A stretch of 64,000 bases of DNA from assembly GCA_021838785.1 (NCBI GenBank), contig JAKCCV010000006.1:92066-156065 (forward strand). The letters are read 5' to 3'. Under the pieces are notes generated by a model. The model was not told the origin of the DNA. It did no database searches and saw nothing but the letters and a program-made list of their open reading frames with translations. The position numbers and the translations under genes are program-made. This stretch comes from Acidobacteriota bacterium. Lineage in GTDB: Bacteria > Acidobacteriota > Terriglobia > UBA7540. This document shows positions 9,730 through 17,328 of the stretch, piece after piece. Numbering within the stretch: position 1 is the first letter of the stretch; the number at the start of each line of letters is the position of its first letter.

Positions 9730-10892
9730 TCGCCTCGCACGACGGACGACCGCCTCGGAAGCCCCTATCGCCACGGGCGAAGGCTCTTTCTTCTCGACAA
9801 GTGAAGGCCATGCGGCGCAGTCTGCTTCGCTGGTTTCGGAAAAACGCCCGGCCTTTACCCTGGCGCGAGTCAAATGACTTTTACCACGTTTGGCTTTCAG
9901 AAATCATGCTGCAACAGACTCAGGTAGAGACGGTCATTCCTTATTTCCGCCGGTTTATCCGCGCCTTCCCCAACCTTCAAGCGCTCGCGGAGGCTCCGCT
10001 TGAGCAGGTTCTCGAGCATTGGTCGGGTCTCGGCTACTACCGCCGCGCGCGTCATCTGCACCAGGCGGCGCAAATCATCGTGGCAGAGTGGGGTGGACAG
10101 TTTCCGAGGGATTGGAAGTCAGTTCGAGCCTTACCCGGCGTCGGTGACTACACGGCGCGAGCTATCCTGAGCATCGCCGACAATCAGCCTTACGCCGTCC
10201 TGGAGGGTAACGTGGCCCGCGTGATGGCGCGCCTGCTGGCGCTTCGGGGAAACATTCGCCGCGCGCATTTTCGCCAGACCGTCGAGCGGCAAGCCCAAGC
10301 TTTGCTCTCTCGGTGGCACCCGGGCGAATTCAATCAGGCTGTCATGGAAATCGGGCAGACGCTTTGCCGTTTGCGTGAGCCCCGATGCCCGCAATGCCCT
10401 TTGCGGCGCTGGTGCCGCGCTCGGCGGCTCGGCCAGGCTGAGGCGTTCCCCGAGCCGTCGCCCCGCCGCCCGACCGTGAGACGCCACTTGGCTCTCGCCA
10501 TCATCCCGCAGGACGGTCGCCTCCTCGTGGTGAAGGGACTCGACGAAGGCTTGACGCCGGACCTCTGGAACTTCCCTTCGGCGTTCGGCTCCTCGCCCCA
10601 GCAAGCTCTCCGCGCCCTTCGCCGGAAGATCGGTTCTGTAACCAACGCCCGGCTTCCTTTGTCTCAACCCGTGGCCGAGTTTCGCCACAACATCACTTAC
10701 CGATCCATTAGGGCTCGGGTGTATCTGGCGAAGGCCGAGGTGCGTTCTCCTGCGCGCCGCGCATCTCAACATGACGCTGCCGCCGACACTCGCTGGCTCA
10801 CTCTGGATCAGCTTCGCCGCGCCGCGCTCGCTCAGGTGGCCCGCAAAGCCATCCAATGCCTTCGAGATTCGCCCGCCACGAACCTTGCCTAA
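9726..10892 (+). CDS. mutY: A/G-specific adenine DNA glycosylase
   Basis: MutY removes adenine mispaired with 8-oxoguanine or guanine in base excision repair. The product has up to 388 residues. The glycosylase domain carries the catalytic Glu in SEIMLQQTQV, a helix-hairpin-helix (LPGVGDYTARAI) and a complete 4Fe-4S loop with spacing C-x6-C-x2-C-x5-C in CRLREPRCPQCPLRRWC. A Nudix-like 8-oxoG recognition domain follows from about residue 250. In the usual LDGNV motif the catalytic Asp is replaced by Glu (VLEGNVARV; codon GAG at 10203-10205). The ATG overlaps the upstream stop as ATGA, so the gene is probably translationally coupled; an internal ATG at 9810 is an alternative start. The stop abuts the stop of the convergent small gene. 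Confidence 0.95.
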   Translation: MIASHDGRPPRKPLSPRAKALSSRQVKAMRRSLLRWFRKNARPLPWRESNDFYHVWLSEIMLQQTQVETVIPYFRRFIRAFPNLQALAEAPLEQVLEHWSGLGYYRRARHLHQAAQIIVAEWGGQFPRDWKSVRALPGVGDYTARAILSIADNQPYAVLEGNVARVMARLLALRGNIRRAHFRQTVERQAQALLSRWHPGEFNQAVMEIGQTLCRLREPRCPQCPLRRWCRARRLGQAEAFPEPSPRRPTVRRHLALAIIPQDGRLLVVKGLDEGLTPDLWNFPSAFGSSPQQALRALRRKIGSVTNARLPLSQPVAEFRHNITYRSIRARVYLAKAEVRSPARRASQHDAAADTRWLTLDQLRRAALAQVARKAIQCLRDSPATNLA

Positions 10893-11198
10893 TTACATCT
10901 TCATTTTGGCTGACCCGCCCCGCAGGGCTTTGCGGTTGGCGCGAGCCCACGCGCTATCTCTGCGCACGGCCTTCATCTCCGGAGACTTCATTCCGCAAGC
11001 GCAATGCCCCTCCATGTTGGCTTCTGTCTTGCAGGGACACGATTTCGTCTTCATGCAACTGCACACATAAACCGTCCGGCTGTTCATCTTCATCTCTTTC
11101 GCCGGGCGGCCCTTGGCGGCGGCACTAAAGCTGAAGGGTAAAATCAGCGCGGCGGCAAGCACCAGCACAGCGGTGGTCATTCTTTTGCTCATCCTCAT
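10893..11198 (-). CDS. Small exported protein with three CxC motifs, last gene of the mer operon
   Basis: The product has 101 residues. I chose the ATG at 11198 because GAAGGAG lies 7 nt upstream; a longer frame to 11297 would overlap merA. Residues 1-28 form a signal peptide (TTAVLVLAAALILPFSFSAAA). The mature part contains CSC, then after five residues CPC, then after nine residues CAC, with a basic C-terminus. Such paired CxC motifs suggest binding of soft metals such as Hg(II) or Cu(I) in the periplasm. The gene sits 83 nt downstream of merA on the same strand, so a role in mercury or copper handling is a reasonable inference. I do not recognise a named family. Confidence 0.8.
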   Translation of the reverse strand: MRMSKRMTTAVLVLAAALILPFSFSAAAKGRPAKEMKMNSRTVYVCSCMKTKSCPCKTEANMEGHCACGMKSPEMKAVRRDSAWARANRKALRGGSAKMKM

Positions 11199-11281
11199 CA
11201 CTATCTCCTTCTCATGGGATTTTGATTTCACGCATGGCTTCTGTCTGTTCGATGGTGAGCGTTCGGGCAGCGCACAGAAAT

Positions 11282-12703
11282 TCACGCCGCGCAGCAACTC
11301 AACTTGGTCACATCCTTCTGGAAAGAGATGGCGGCTATCTTGAACGCCTCGGCCATCGTGGGATAAACGAAGACCGTCCGAATCACGTCGCCCACCGTCA
11401 TCTTGCTCTGAATCGCCAGGACTCCCAGGTGGATCAAGTCGGGAGCTTCCGGCCCAAGGATATGAACGCCCAGAATGGTGTAATCTTTCGCATCCACGAC
11501 CATCTTGACGAGCCCGCGCGTGTCGCGAATGGCGCCGGCTTTGGGCACATGCTCAAAGGGGACGACGGTGGTCAGTACTTTCCTGCCACTCGCCCGCGCC
11601 ACGCTCTCCTTCATGCCCACGCCGGCTACTCCGGGATCGGTGAAGATGGCGTGCGGCACGGCGTCAAATGTCATTTTGTGGTGCGCCTTCAAGAGGGCGT
11701 TTTCCGCCGCCAAGCCGCCTTCATAAGCCGCCACCGTGACCAGCATCATCTGACCTGTCACATCCCCCGCCGCCCAAACGTGCCCCAGGTTCGTGCGAAG
11801 TTCTTCGTCCACCGCGATGGCGCCGTGCCCACTGCGCGTCACCCCGATCTTTTCCAGACCTAAATCGTCAGTGTTCGGCCGCAGCCCCGTCGCCACCAAA
11901 AGTTCGTCGCAGGAAAACTCTGTCGGCTTGCCGTCAATCTCCGCCAACACTTTCTTCAGCGTCAAGTGATTCTCAACCTTGCGAACCGAAGCGCCGGTAT
12001 GGATCTCAATGCCTTCCTCCGAAAGGTACTTCTTCAACGCTTCGGAGATTTCCGGCTCTTCCATGGGGGCGATGCGCGGCAAAGCTTCGAGGATCGTCAC
12101 CTTGGTCCCGAATCGCGCGTACATCTGCCCAATTTCAAGCCCGATGGCCCCGCCGCCAATGATGACCATTCGAGCGGGCAGCTTGTTCAAGTCGAGCGAT
12201 TCCTTGTAAGTGATATATCCGCTCTCCTTGAGGCCAGGGATCGAAGGCGCCACCGGTGAAGCGCCTGTGGCAATAATGAAGTGCTCGGCACTCACCTGCT
12301 TGCCGTCAACCTTGACGCTGTGATCATCCACAAACCGGGCGCGATGCGGAATGTATTGAATCGCGGGAAAAGCCTGAAGCACATCCAGATATTTCTGCTT
12401 GCGCATCTCCGCGACCAAGGCGTCCTTTTGCGCGATGACTTCGTGAAAGTTGATCCCCTCCGAGCCACGCGGCAACCCTGGGAAAGAATTGCGCCTGTAA
12501 AGGTGGTAACGCTCGGCGGCGTAAAGAAGATTCTTGGTGGGCAGGCAGCCTCGGTTCAAGCACGTGCCGCCGATGACGCCGCTCTCGGCCACGCCCACCT
12601 TCGCGCCGGACTCCGCCGCGCGAATCGCCGCCGCAAAGGCGGCCGACCCTCCGCCAATCACCATCAGATCCAAATCCCGTTTCGAGCCGCTGAATAATGA
12701 CAT
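11282..12703 (-). CDS. merA: Mercuric reductase
   Basis: MerA reduces Hg(II) to volatile Hg(0) with NADPH in the cytoplasm. It has 473 residues, a flavin disulfide oxidoreductase with an FAD-binding GGGSAAFAAAI near the start, the redox pair in GGTCLNRGCLPTK, and an NAD(P)-binding IIGGGAIGLEIGQ. The C-terminal end is KLSCCAA, whose vicinal Cys pair is the hallmark that separates MerA from lipoamide dehydrogenases. It has no N-terminal metal-binding (NmerA) domain; that domain is instead fused to the transporter encoded just upstream. AAGGAGTGAA precedes the ATG. Confidence 0.96.
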   Translation of the reverse strand: MSLFSGSKRDLDLMVIGGGSAAFAAAIRAAESGAKVGVAESGVIGGTCLNRGCLPTKNLLYAAERYHLYRRNSFPGLPRGSEGINFHEVIAQKDALVAEMRKQKYLDVLQAFPAIQYIPHRARFVDDHSVKVDGKQVSAEHFIIATGASPVAPSIPGLKESGYITYKESLDLNKLPARMVIIGGGAIGLEIGQMYARFGTKVTILEALPRIAPMEEPEISEALKKYLSEEGIEIHTGASVRKVENHLTLKKVLAEIDGKPTEFSCDELLVATGLRPNTDDLGLEKIGVTRSGHGAIAVDEELRTNLGHVWAAGDVTGQMMLVTVAAYEGGLAAENALLKAHHKMTFDAVPHAIFTDPGVAGVGMKESVARASGRKVLTTVVPFEHVPKAGAIRDTRGLVKMVVDAKDYTILGVHILGPEAPDLIHLGVLAIQSKMTVGDVIRTVFVYPTMAEAFKIAAISFQKDVTKLSCCAA

Positions 12704-12751
12704 TTCACTCCTTCCACCTCGGCGTGGCAGCGTTGGTGGTCTCTCGCGCGA

Positions 12752-13324
12752 TTACGGCTTCGGCAGGCTGGCCTTGTAGCCGGTGGAATTGATAGCCGCC
12801 ACCAGTTGCTCCGGCTTCACCTGATGAGGATCGTAGTTCACGCTGACCTGCCCGTGAGTGACGTCCACGTTGACCTGATGCACACCCGCAAGCTGATGCA
12901 GGCGCGCCTTGATCGGCAGCGCGCACATGGCGCAGTCCATTCCTGAAACCGGCAGCGTGATAGTCTTTAGCGATGCGGTCGTGACCGCCGGAGTCGCCGC
13001 GACGCTCGCCTGCCGCGCTACCAGCGGATAAACGCTGAAGCCTAAGACCACGACGATTAGGCCCGTGGCGAAGGCCAGAATAGCCCGGGTCGTTCCCTCA
13101 TGGCGCATTTGCGCCGCGAGAGCGTGCAGCTTCCGTTTCTCCCGCCCGTATTGCCACCAAGCGGCCGCCACGCCAACCACGCCGAGGCCGATAAACCACC
13201 AGTGGTAAGCGGAGAAAAAGCCTCCGGCGAATCCAAACACCCCGAACACCGCCAGCAGCGCCGGTCCCACACAGCAGACCGACCCCAGCAGCGCCGAAAT
13301 TAAACCTAAGTTTTTCGATTGCAT
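12752..13324 (-). CDS. merTP: Mercuric transport protein, MerT-MerP fusion
   Basis: The product has 190 residues from the ATG at 13324, which has AAGGAGG just upstream; an in-frame ATG at 13345 lacks this. The N-terminal part is MerT-like. Its first membrane helix carries the vicinal Cys pair (GSVCCVGPALLAVFG), and two more helices follow at about residues 38-55 and 82-102. The second, cytoplasmic Cys pair of classical MerT is absent. From about residue 120 comes a MerP/HMA domain with the metal site GMDCAMC. It probably passes Hg(II) from outside directly towards MerA. It lies 100 nt after the thioredoxin-like gene and 48 nt before merA. Confidence 0.9.
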   Translation of the reverse strand: MQSKNLGLISALLGSVCCVGPALLAVFGVFGFAGGFFSAYHWWFIGLGVVGVAAAWWQYGREKRKLHALAAQMRHEGTTRAILAFATGLIVVVLGFSVYPLVARQASVAATPAVTTASLKTITLPVSGMDCAMCALPIKARLHQLAGVHQVNVDVTHGQVSVNYDPHQVKPEQLVAAINSTGYKASLPKP

Positions 13325-13424
13325 CGTTTCCTCCTTATTGTCCATGGGCGATTGACGCCTTATGCCCGAACCTCAACCGCGCGTCGCTCCTCGGAAGTCG
13401 CCCCGGGAACAGCGCGGACATCGG

Positions 13425-13766
13425 CTAGCGATTTGCGGCACGAACGTCATGGCCATTGCGAGCCTCTTGGATTGCTTGCTCCAGCAGTTCGCGCGGCGGT
13501 ACGCCCGCCAGCCGGTTCCCCTGCCGATACACCCGGCACTTCAACCCGTAGTCGGTGCTCGAACGCGCTGCGGGATCAATATCCTCTCCATTCACCCGAA
13601 TCGTGGGCGAGCCGAGGAACCGCGACCGCAGGGCTTCTTCCTCCGTTCGTATGTCCCGCAACTCGACCTCAGCCGCGATGTTGGCGGTGCGAGTGACTTC
13701 CTCGATTTGCTTGAGGGCGCCTTGGTAGTTTGGGCAATCCGAAAAATACAAGAGTTCAATTTTCAT
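13425..13766 (-). CDS. Small thioredoxin-fold protein of the mer operon (DF-type family)
   Basis: The product has 113 residues. A thioredoxin-like fold is suggested by the opening ELLYFSDCPNY, with a single Cys in the active-site position, and the later cis-Pro region FLGSPTIRVNGEDIDP. Proteins of this kind are often found in mercury or arsenic operons, sometimes with selenocysteine at the Cys position; here the codon is ordinary TGC. Its ATG directly follows the merR stop (TAAATG) and the ribosome site lies inside merR, so the two are translationally coupled. It may shuttle thiols or mercury between proteins. The exact role is not known. Confidence 0.8.
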   Translation of the reverse strand: MKIELLYFSDCPNYQGALKQIEEVTRTANIAAEVELRDIRTEEEALRSRFLGSPTIRVNGEDIDPAARSSTDYGLKCRVYRQGNRLAGVPPRELLEQAIQEARNGHDVRAANR

Positions 13767-14207
13767 TTAATCCTCCTCATTTCCATTCCTTCGACCCAGC
13801 TCTTCAAGCACCGGGCAAGACCTTTCGGCGCGGCCAGGGTTTCGCCGAAGATCCCGGTTGCACTTGCGAAGCGCCGCTTGGAGTTCCTGTTCCAGTTGTT
13901 CAAGCTCGGAGAGCTTGGCGCGCACGGCTCGGAGCTTTTGAGCCAGCAGGTCGCGCACGTGAGAGCATCCGGGCGAATTCGTGCGACGCAAGACCAACAG
14001 GTCTCGGATTTCCGACAGCGAAAATCCGAGATTTTGCGCTTCACGGATAAACCTCAAGTCACGAACCGTGTCCGGACCGAATAGCCGGAAACCGCCCTCA
14101 CTGCGCACGGGCGGCCTCAACAATCCCTGCCGCTCATAAAAGCGAATGGCGTGGATGCCCAGCCCGGTTCGCTCGGCCACTTTCCCGATTTGCCATCCCT
14201 GAGTCAT
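13767..14207 (-). CDS. merR: MerR-family mercury-responsive regulator
   Basis: The product has 146 residues. The ATG at 14207 is preceded by AAGGAGG; the frame to 14225 is not needed. The N-terminal winged helix-turn-helix is classical (IGKVAERTGLGIHAIRFYERQGLL), followed by the dimerisation coiled coil. Three Cys fit Hg(II) sensing: one in SPGCSHV before the coiled coil, and two at the end in the KCNRDL and SCPVLEEL motifs. The loop between the last two is longer and more Arg-rich than in Tn501 MerR. It is the first gene of its own operon, so it should both repress and, with Hg(II), activate the promoter at 14230-14261. Confidence 0.93.
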   Translation of the reverse strand: MTQGWQIGKVAERTGLGIHAIRFYERQGLLRPPVRSEGGFRLFGPDTVRDLRFIREAQNLGFSLSEIRDLLVLRRTNSPGCSHVRDLLAQKLRAVRAKLSELEQLEQELQAALRKCNRDLRRNPGRAERSCPVLEELGRRNGNEED

Positions 14208-14229
14208 TGCGCCTCCTTCGCACACTTAT

Positions 14230-14261
14230 ATGATGCACTCTAGATATAACTCTAGAGTCAA
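14230..14261 (-). promoter_or_regulatory. mer promoter and MerR operator
   Basis: Read on the minus strand, TTGACT (14256-14261) is followed 20 bases later by CATCAT (14230-14235). The long 19-20 base spacer is typical of promoters that MerR proteins activate by untwisting. Inside it lies a perfect dyad, ACTCTAGA-N6-TCTAGAGT, at 14237-14258. The site is 23 bases upstream of the merR ATG, so the whole operon starts here. Confidence 0.85.
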
Positions 14262-14613
14262 GGATTTTTTTGAAGGAATCAAGAGGCTTCGCCGGCCGAT
14301 TGCCGGGGGGGCTCGTAAGCTATTGAGGCGAAAGATGTTATGTCTTTGGGGAAATTGCCTGCGCAGAAGCTTTGGTCAAGCTTTCAAGGCGGTTCTGGGT
14401 GCCGGGAAGCACGACGCGGAGCGGCAACGGCAAGGCCGGGACAGATGGGCCCGCGCCTCGGTGCGCGTTGGACCCTCCTCCAATCCAATCCCTTTGGCTC
14501 AGCGACGCGGACAAGCTCAAACGCGAATTTTGCCGACGACGACCAATTCGGCCGGCCTTCGTGCGGGCATCTCGCGTGCCGCTCATAGGCCGGCCGCTGC
14601 TGCAGGATGGAGC
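14262..14613. other. Intergenic region between mer operon and GH28-like gene
   Basis: This 352-base stretch lies between the mer promoter and the 3' end of the GH28-like gene. I see no convincing gene, strong terminator hairpin with a T-run, or repeat in it. Several short open frames are present but lack ribosome sites and family resemblance. Confidence 0.5.
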
Positions 14614-16356
14614 CTAAAGCGACTTGGACGTCACCTGCTCAAGCGTCGTCTCGGGCACGGACTTGCAGAAGTGAGCGCTGAAATCCTCCACGTTGTGCAA
14701 CTCGAAAACCGGCACGCCCGGAGCGTGCTGGGCGCTCACGCGGAAGAAGTCGGCCCCTTTCACATCGTCCAAAATGAAGGGTGGACGCTCATCGGTTTTT
14801 TCGTACTTGATCTCGATTTCGCTCATCTCCAAGCCCTGAATGTGACGCAAGAAGAAGCCGTAGGAGGGCGTTGTGCCAAACATCGTGGGCTCGGGATAGT
14901 GGTCCGCTTTTTCGGGCAGGTGGATGGCTGCGTCTTCCTTCGTTCCGCCGCCTTGGTGCAGGATGTAGATCCCACTCAGTCGGACATCCTCAATGTCGTG
15001 ACCGGGAATGCCGGTGAGGATAGAGGCGTAGCGGCCCGCTGCGTTCGACACCTCGAGGTTACTAATGTTCACGCGGCGCAGTTTGCCGACCGGCGTGCTG
15101 GGCGGACTGTGTCTCTGGTAACGAGGAGCGTTCATCCGGCTGCCCAGGCGCATGAAGATCGGCGCCACGTGAACGTCGCGCATGGTCACATTTGTGATGG
15201 AGATATCTTCCACGTGCGCTCCGTCCACCGTTTCGAGCGCCAGCCCCATGGTATATTCGAAAACGCAGTTGGTGATGGTGACGTTTTTGAAGCCTCCGTA
15301 GGACTCCGTGCCGAACTTGAAGCGGCCGTTGCGCGGAACGCGGAAATGGCGGCCGTGATAGGTAACGCCGGCGGTGGGAGGGTAGAGTTTCCACGTTCCA
15401 TCGTACACGGAGCCGACTTCGTAGCCGCCGGTCACAAAGCAGTTGCTGATGGTCAGGTTTTTGGTCGGTCGCGGGTAGCCCAGCGCGTCCGAACTTTTCG
15501 GGCAAATGCCGTCGTCAAACGGATCGTTCACCGTGCAATTTGTAACCCGTGTGTTCCAGCAGCAGTCCAGGTCCATGCCGTCGCGCTCGGTGTCAATCAG
15601 CAGGTTGTCAATCGTCAGATTGTCCACGCCCGTAGCGAGAATGCCGAAGTGCCCGCCGTGCAGGATTGAAAAATCGCGCAAAATGACGTTGTGGCAATTT
15701 TTGAGGGCGATGCACTTGTCACCCTGTCCGGCAATCGGAATGCGCTGCACGGATTGCGTTCGGCGCTCCATGGGGTACTTGAACGGCAACAGAGTGTGTC
15801 CCATGGGGTGCATGCCGATTCCCGTGCCTCGCAGCAGGCCTTTGCCGTAAATCAGGCCCGGCCCGAGGATGGCGACGTTCTCAAGGCCGACCCCCCAAAT
15901 GAGGGCGTTGTGCCAGTGCCGGTGGCCGAAATCCTCGTAATGATTGCCGGGGCCCGGCTCCGGCGGGTCGTAGCCAGGGCCGCCCGGCGGCGGCGTTGCC
16001 CCCAGAATGGTCGCCCCCGCGTCGAGGTAAAGGGTGACGTTGCTTTTAAGCCGAATCGAAAAGCACAAATACGTTCCGGTCGGCACGAGGACGGTGCCGC
16101 CGCCCGCCGCCGCGGCCGCCTCGATCGCCTTATTGATGGCGGGCGTGTCAAGATGCTTGCCGTCGCCCGTCGCTCCAAAGAATCGAACGTTATAGACGTT
16201 CGGATGTCCGCCCAGGGGGGCGGGCAGGTTCTGCGCCGCAGCAGCCTCGCGTCCAGGCAAGAGCCAACTCGCGGCTCCCCACGCCGCCCCGATGCCAACC
16301 ATTTTCCCGAGCATTTTTCGCTTACCCTTATCAAAACCGACTGACTGATCCTGCAT
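14614..16356 (-). CDS. GH28-like (polygalacturonase-type) parallel beta-helix protein, divergent active site
   Basis: The product has 580 residues. GGAGGACTTG precedes the ATG, and a hydrophobic segment at residues 18-42 suggests export. The pectate-lyase-like N-terminus is typical (YNVRFFGATGDGKHLDTPAINKAIEAA as separate conserved blocks, and GGGTVLVPTGTYL). In the GH28 core the two Asp-containing motifs are recognisable (ERDGMDLDCC; DPFDDGICPKS). The usual GHG is replaced by GGYEVGS and the RIK motif by ALETV, and there is an insertion of about 45 residues between them. It could be a rhamnogalacturonan-active enzyme with altered chemistry or a binding protein. It lies 158 nt downstream of the SDR gene, probably in the same sugar-acid locus. 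Confidence 0.82.
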   Translation of the reverse strand: MQDQSVGFDKGKRKMLGKMVGIGAAWGAASWLLPGREAAAAQNLPAPLGGHPNVYNVRFFGATGDGKHLDTPAINKAIEAAAAAGGGTVLVPTGTYLCFSIRLKSNVTLYLDAGATILGATPPPGGPGYDPPEPGPGNHYEDFGHRHWHNALIWGVGLENVAILGPGLIYGKGLLRGTGIGMHPMGHTLLPFKYPMERRTQSVQRIPIAGQGDKCIALKNCHNVILRDFSILHGGHFGILATGVDNLTIDNLLIDTERDGMDLDCCWNTRVTNCTVNDPFDDGICPKSSDALGYPRPTKNLTISNCFVTGGYEVGSVYDGTWKLYPPTAGVTYHGRHFRVPRNGRFKFGTESYGGFKNVTITNCVFEYTMGLALETVDGAHVEDISITNVTMRDVHVAPIFMRLGSRMNAPRYQRHSPPSTPVGKLRRVNISNLEVSNAAGRYASILTGIPGHDIEDVRLSGIYILHQGGGTKEDAAIHLPEKADHYPEPTMFGTTPSYGFFLRHIQGLEMSEIEIKYEKTDERPPFILDDVKGADFFRVSAQHAPGVPVFELHNVEDFSAHFCKSVPETTLEQVTSKSL

Positions 16357-16514
16357 GGCAAGTCCTCCGCATCAATAAAGTTTCAGCCCTCACGGTTCTT
16401 CCATGGAACCGATACCACGCCTTCTTAAAAAGGAGGCTAGTTTATCACGTCTCTCAGTAACCTTGAACGCCAAATGAGCAGCCCGTCATCAAGCCAGACA
16501 AGGAACGGTGGTCC

Positions 16515-17267
16515 TTAGTACGTGGCCCGGCCGCCGGAAATGTCGTAGCACTGGCCGGTGGTAAACGATGCCTCTTTAGAAACCAAAAAGTGGACGAGGG
16601 CTGCCACTTCTTCCACCGTCCCTAAACGCCCCATGGGAATTCGGCTCACCATGTAATCGCGGGTGGCGGGCGGGATGTTGTCGAGAATCGGGGTCTGAAT
16701 AACCGCAGGCGAAATGCTGTTCACCGTGAGGTCGCCCTTGCCCGCGACTTCTTTCGCCAGGGCTTTCGTGAGGCAGATTACCGCCGCCTTCGTGCTCGAA
16801 TACGGGATCAGGGTTGGATTGCCCTCTTTCCCGGCAATCGAAGCCACATTGACGATCCGCCCGTAACGCCGCTCCATCATCTGTCGGATGACGCTGCGGC
16901 ACATCAGAAACACGCCTTTCAAGTTCACCGCATAAACCTGATCGAGGTCCTCTTCGCTCAGCTCCCAAAGAGGCGCAGCGCGGCCGGCAATGCCCGCGTT
17001 GTTGACCAAGATGTCCACCGGACCGAGTTCCCGTCGAACCTGTTCCACGGCATTTTCAACCGACGCTGCGTTGGAAACGTCGCAATGGACAGCCAGGCCC
17101 GCGATGGCCTCGGCCACGCTCCGTGCGTTTTGTTCATTCATATCCAGCGCGGCGACGCGCGCCCCGGCAGCCGCCAGTCTTTCGGCAATGGCCCTGCCGA
17201 TTCCCTGGCCGGCGCCGGTCACCACGGCGACCTGTCCCTCTAAGATGAAAAAACCTTTTGCTTCCAT
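16515..17267 (-). CDS. SDR-family NAD(P)-dependent dehydrogenase
   Basis: The product has 250 residues from the ATG at 17267 (GGGAG upstream). The start at 17345 would overlap the preceding gene. It is a classical short-chain dehydrogenase with cofactor loop TGAGQGIGRA, NNAG, catalytic Ser in VNVASIAG, and the Tyr-Lys pair in YSSTKAAV. It lies 61 nt downstream of the rhamnonate-dehydratase-like gene. In the non-phosphorylative rhamnose pathway SDR enzymes oxidise L-rhamnose or the later 2-keto-3-deoxy acid, so one of these steps is likely. The substrate cannot be read from the sequence. Confidence 0.9.
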   Translation of the reverse strand: MEAKGFFILEGQVAVVTGAGQGIGRAIAERLAAAGARVAALDMNEQNARSVAEAIAGLAVHCDVSNAASVENAVEQVRRELGPVDILVNNAGIAGRAAPLWELSEEDLDQVYAVNLKGVFLMCRSVIRQMMERRYGRIVNVASIAGKEGNPTLIPYSSTKAAVICLTKALAKEVAGKGDLTVNSISPAVIQTPILDNIPPATRDYMVSRIPMGRLGTVEEVAALVHFLVSKEASFTTGQCYDISGGRATY

Positions 17268-17328
17268 GACACCGCTCCCAAGTCGGTTTATGCAGCCCTT
17301 AGCTCTCCCAGAACCCCTCGAGGAAGGC

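Noticed and set aside
13425..13766. Possible selenocysteine in the thioredoxin-like mer protein
   Set aside because: Some relatives use selenocysteine, but the codon here is TGC for Cys and no in-frame TGA is present.
14389..14395. Small AAGCTT repeats between the mer promoter and the GH28-like gene
   Set aside because: The repeated AAGCTTT units are short, lack a T-run and are compatible with chance.
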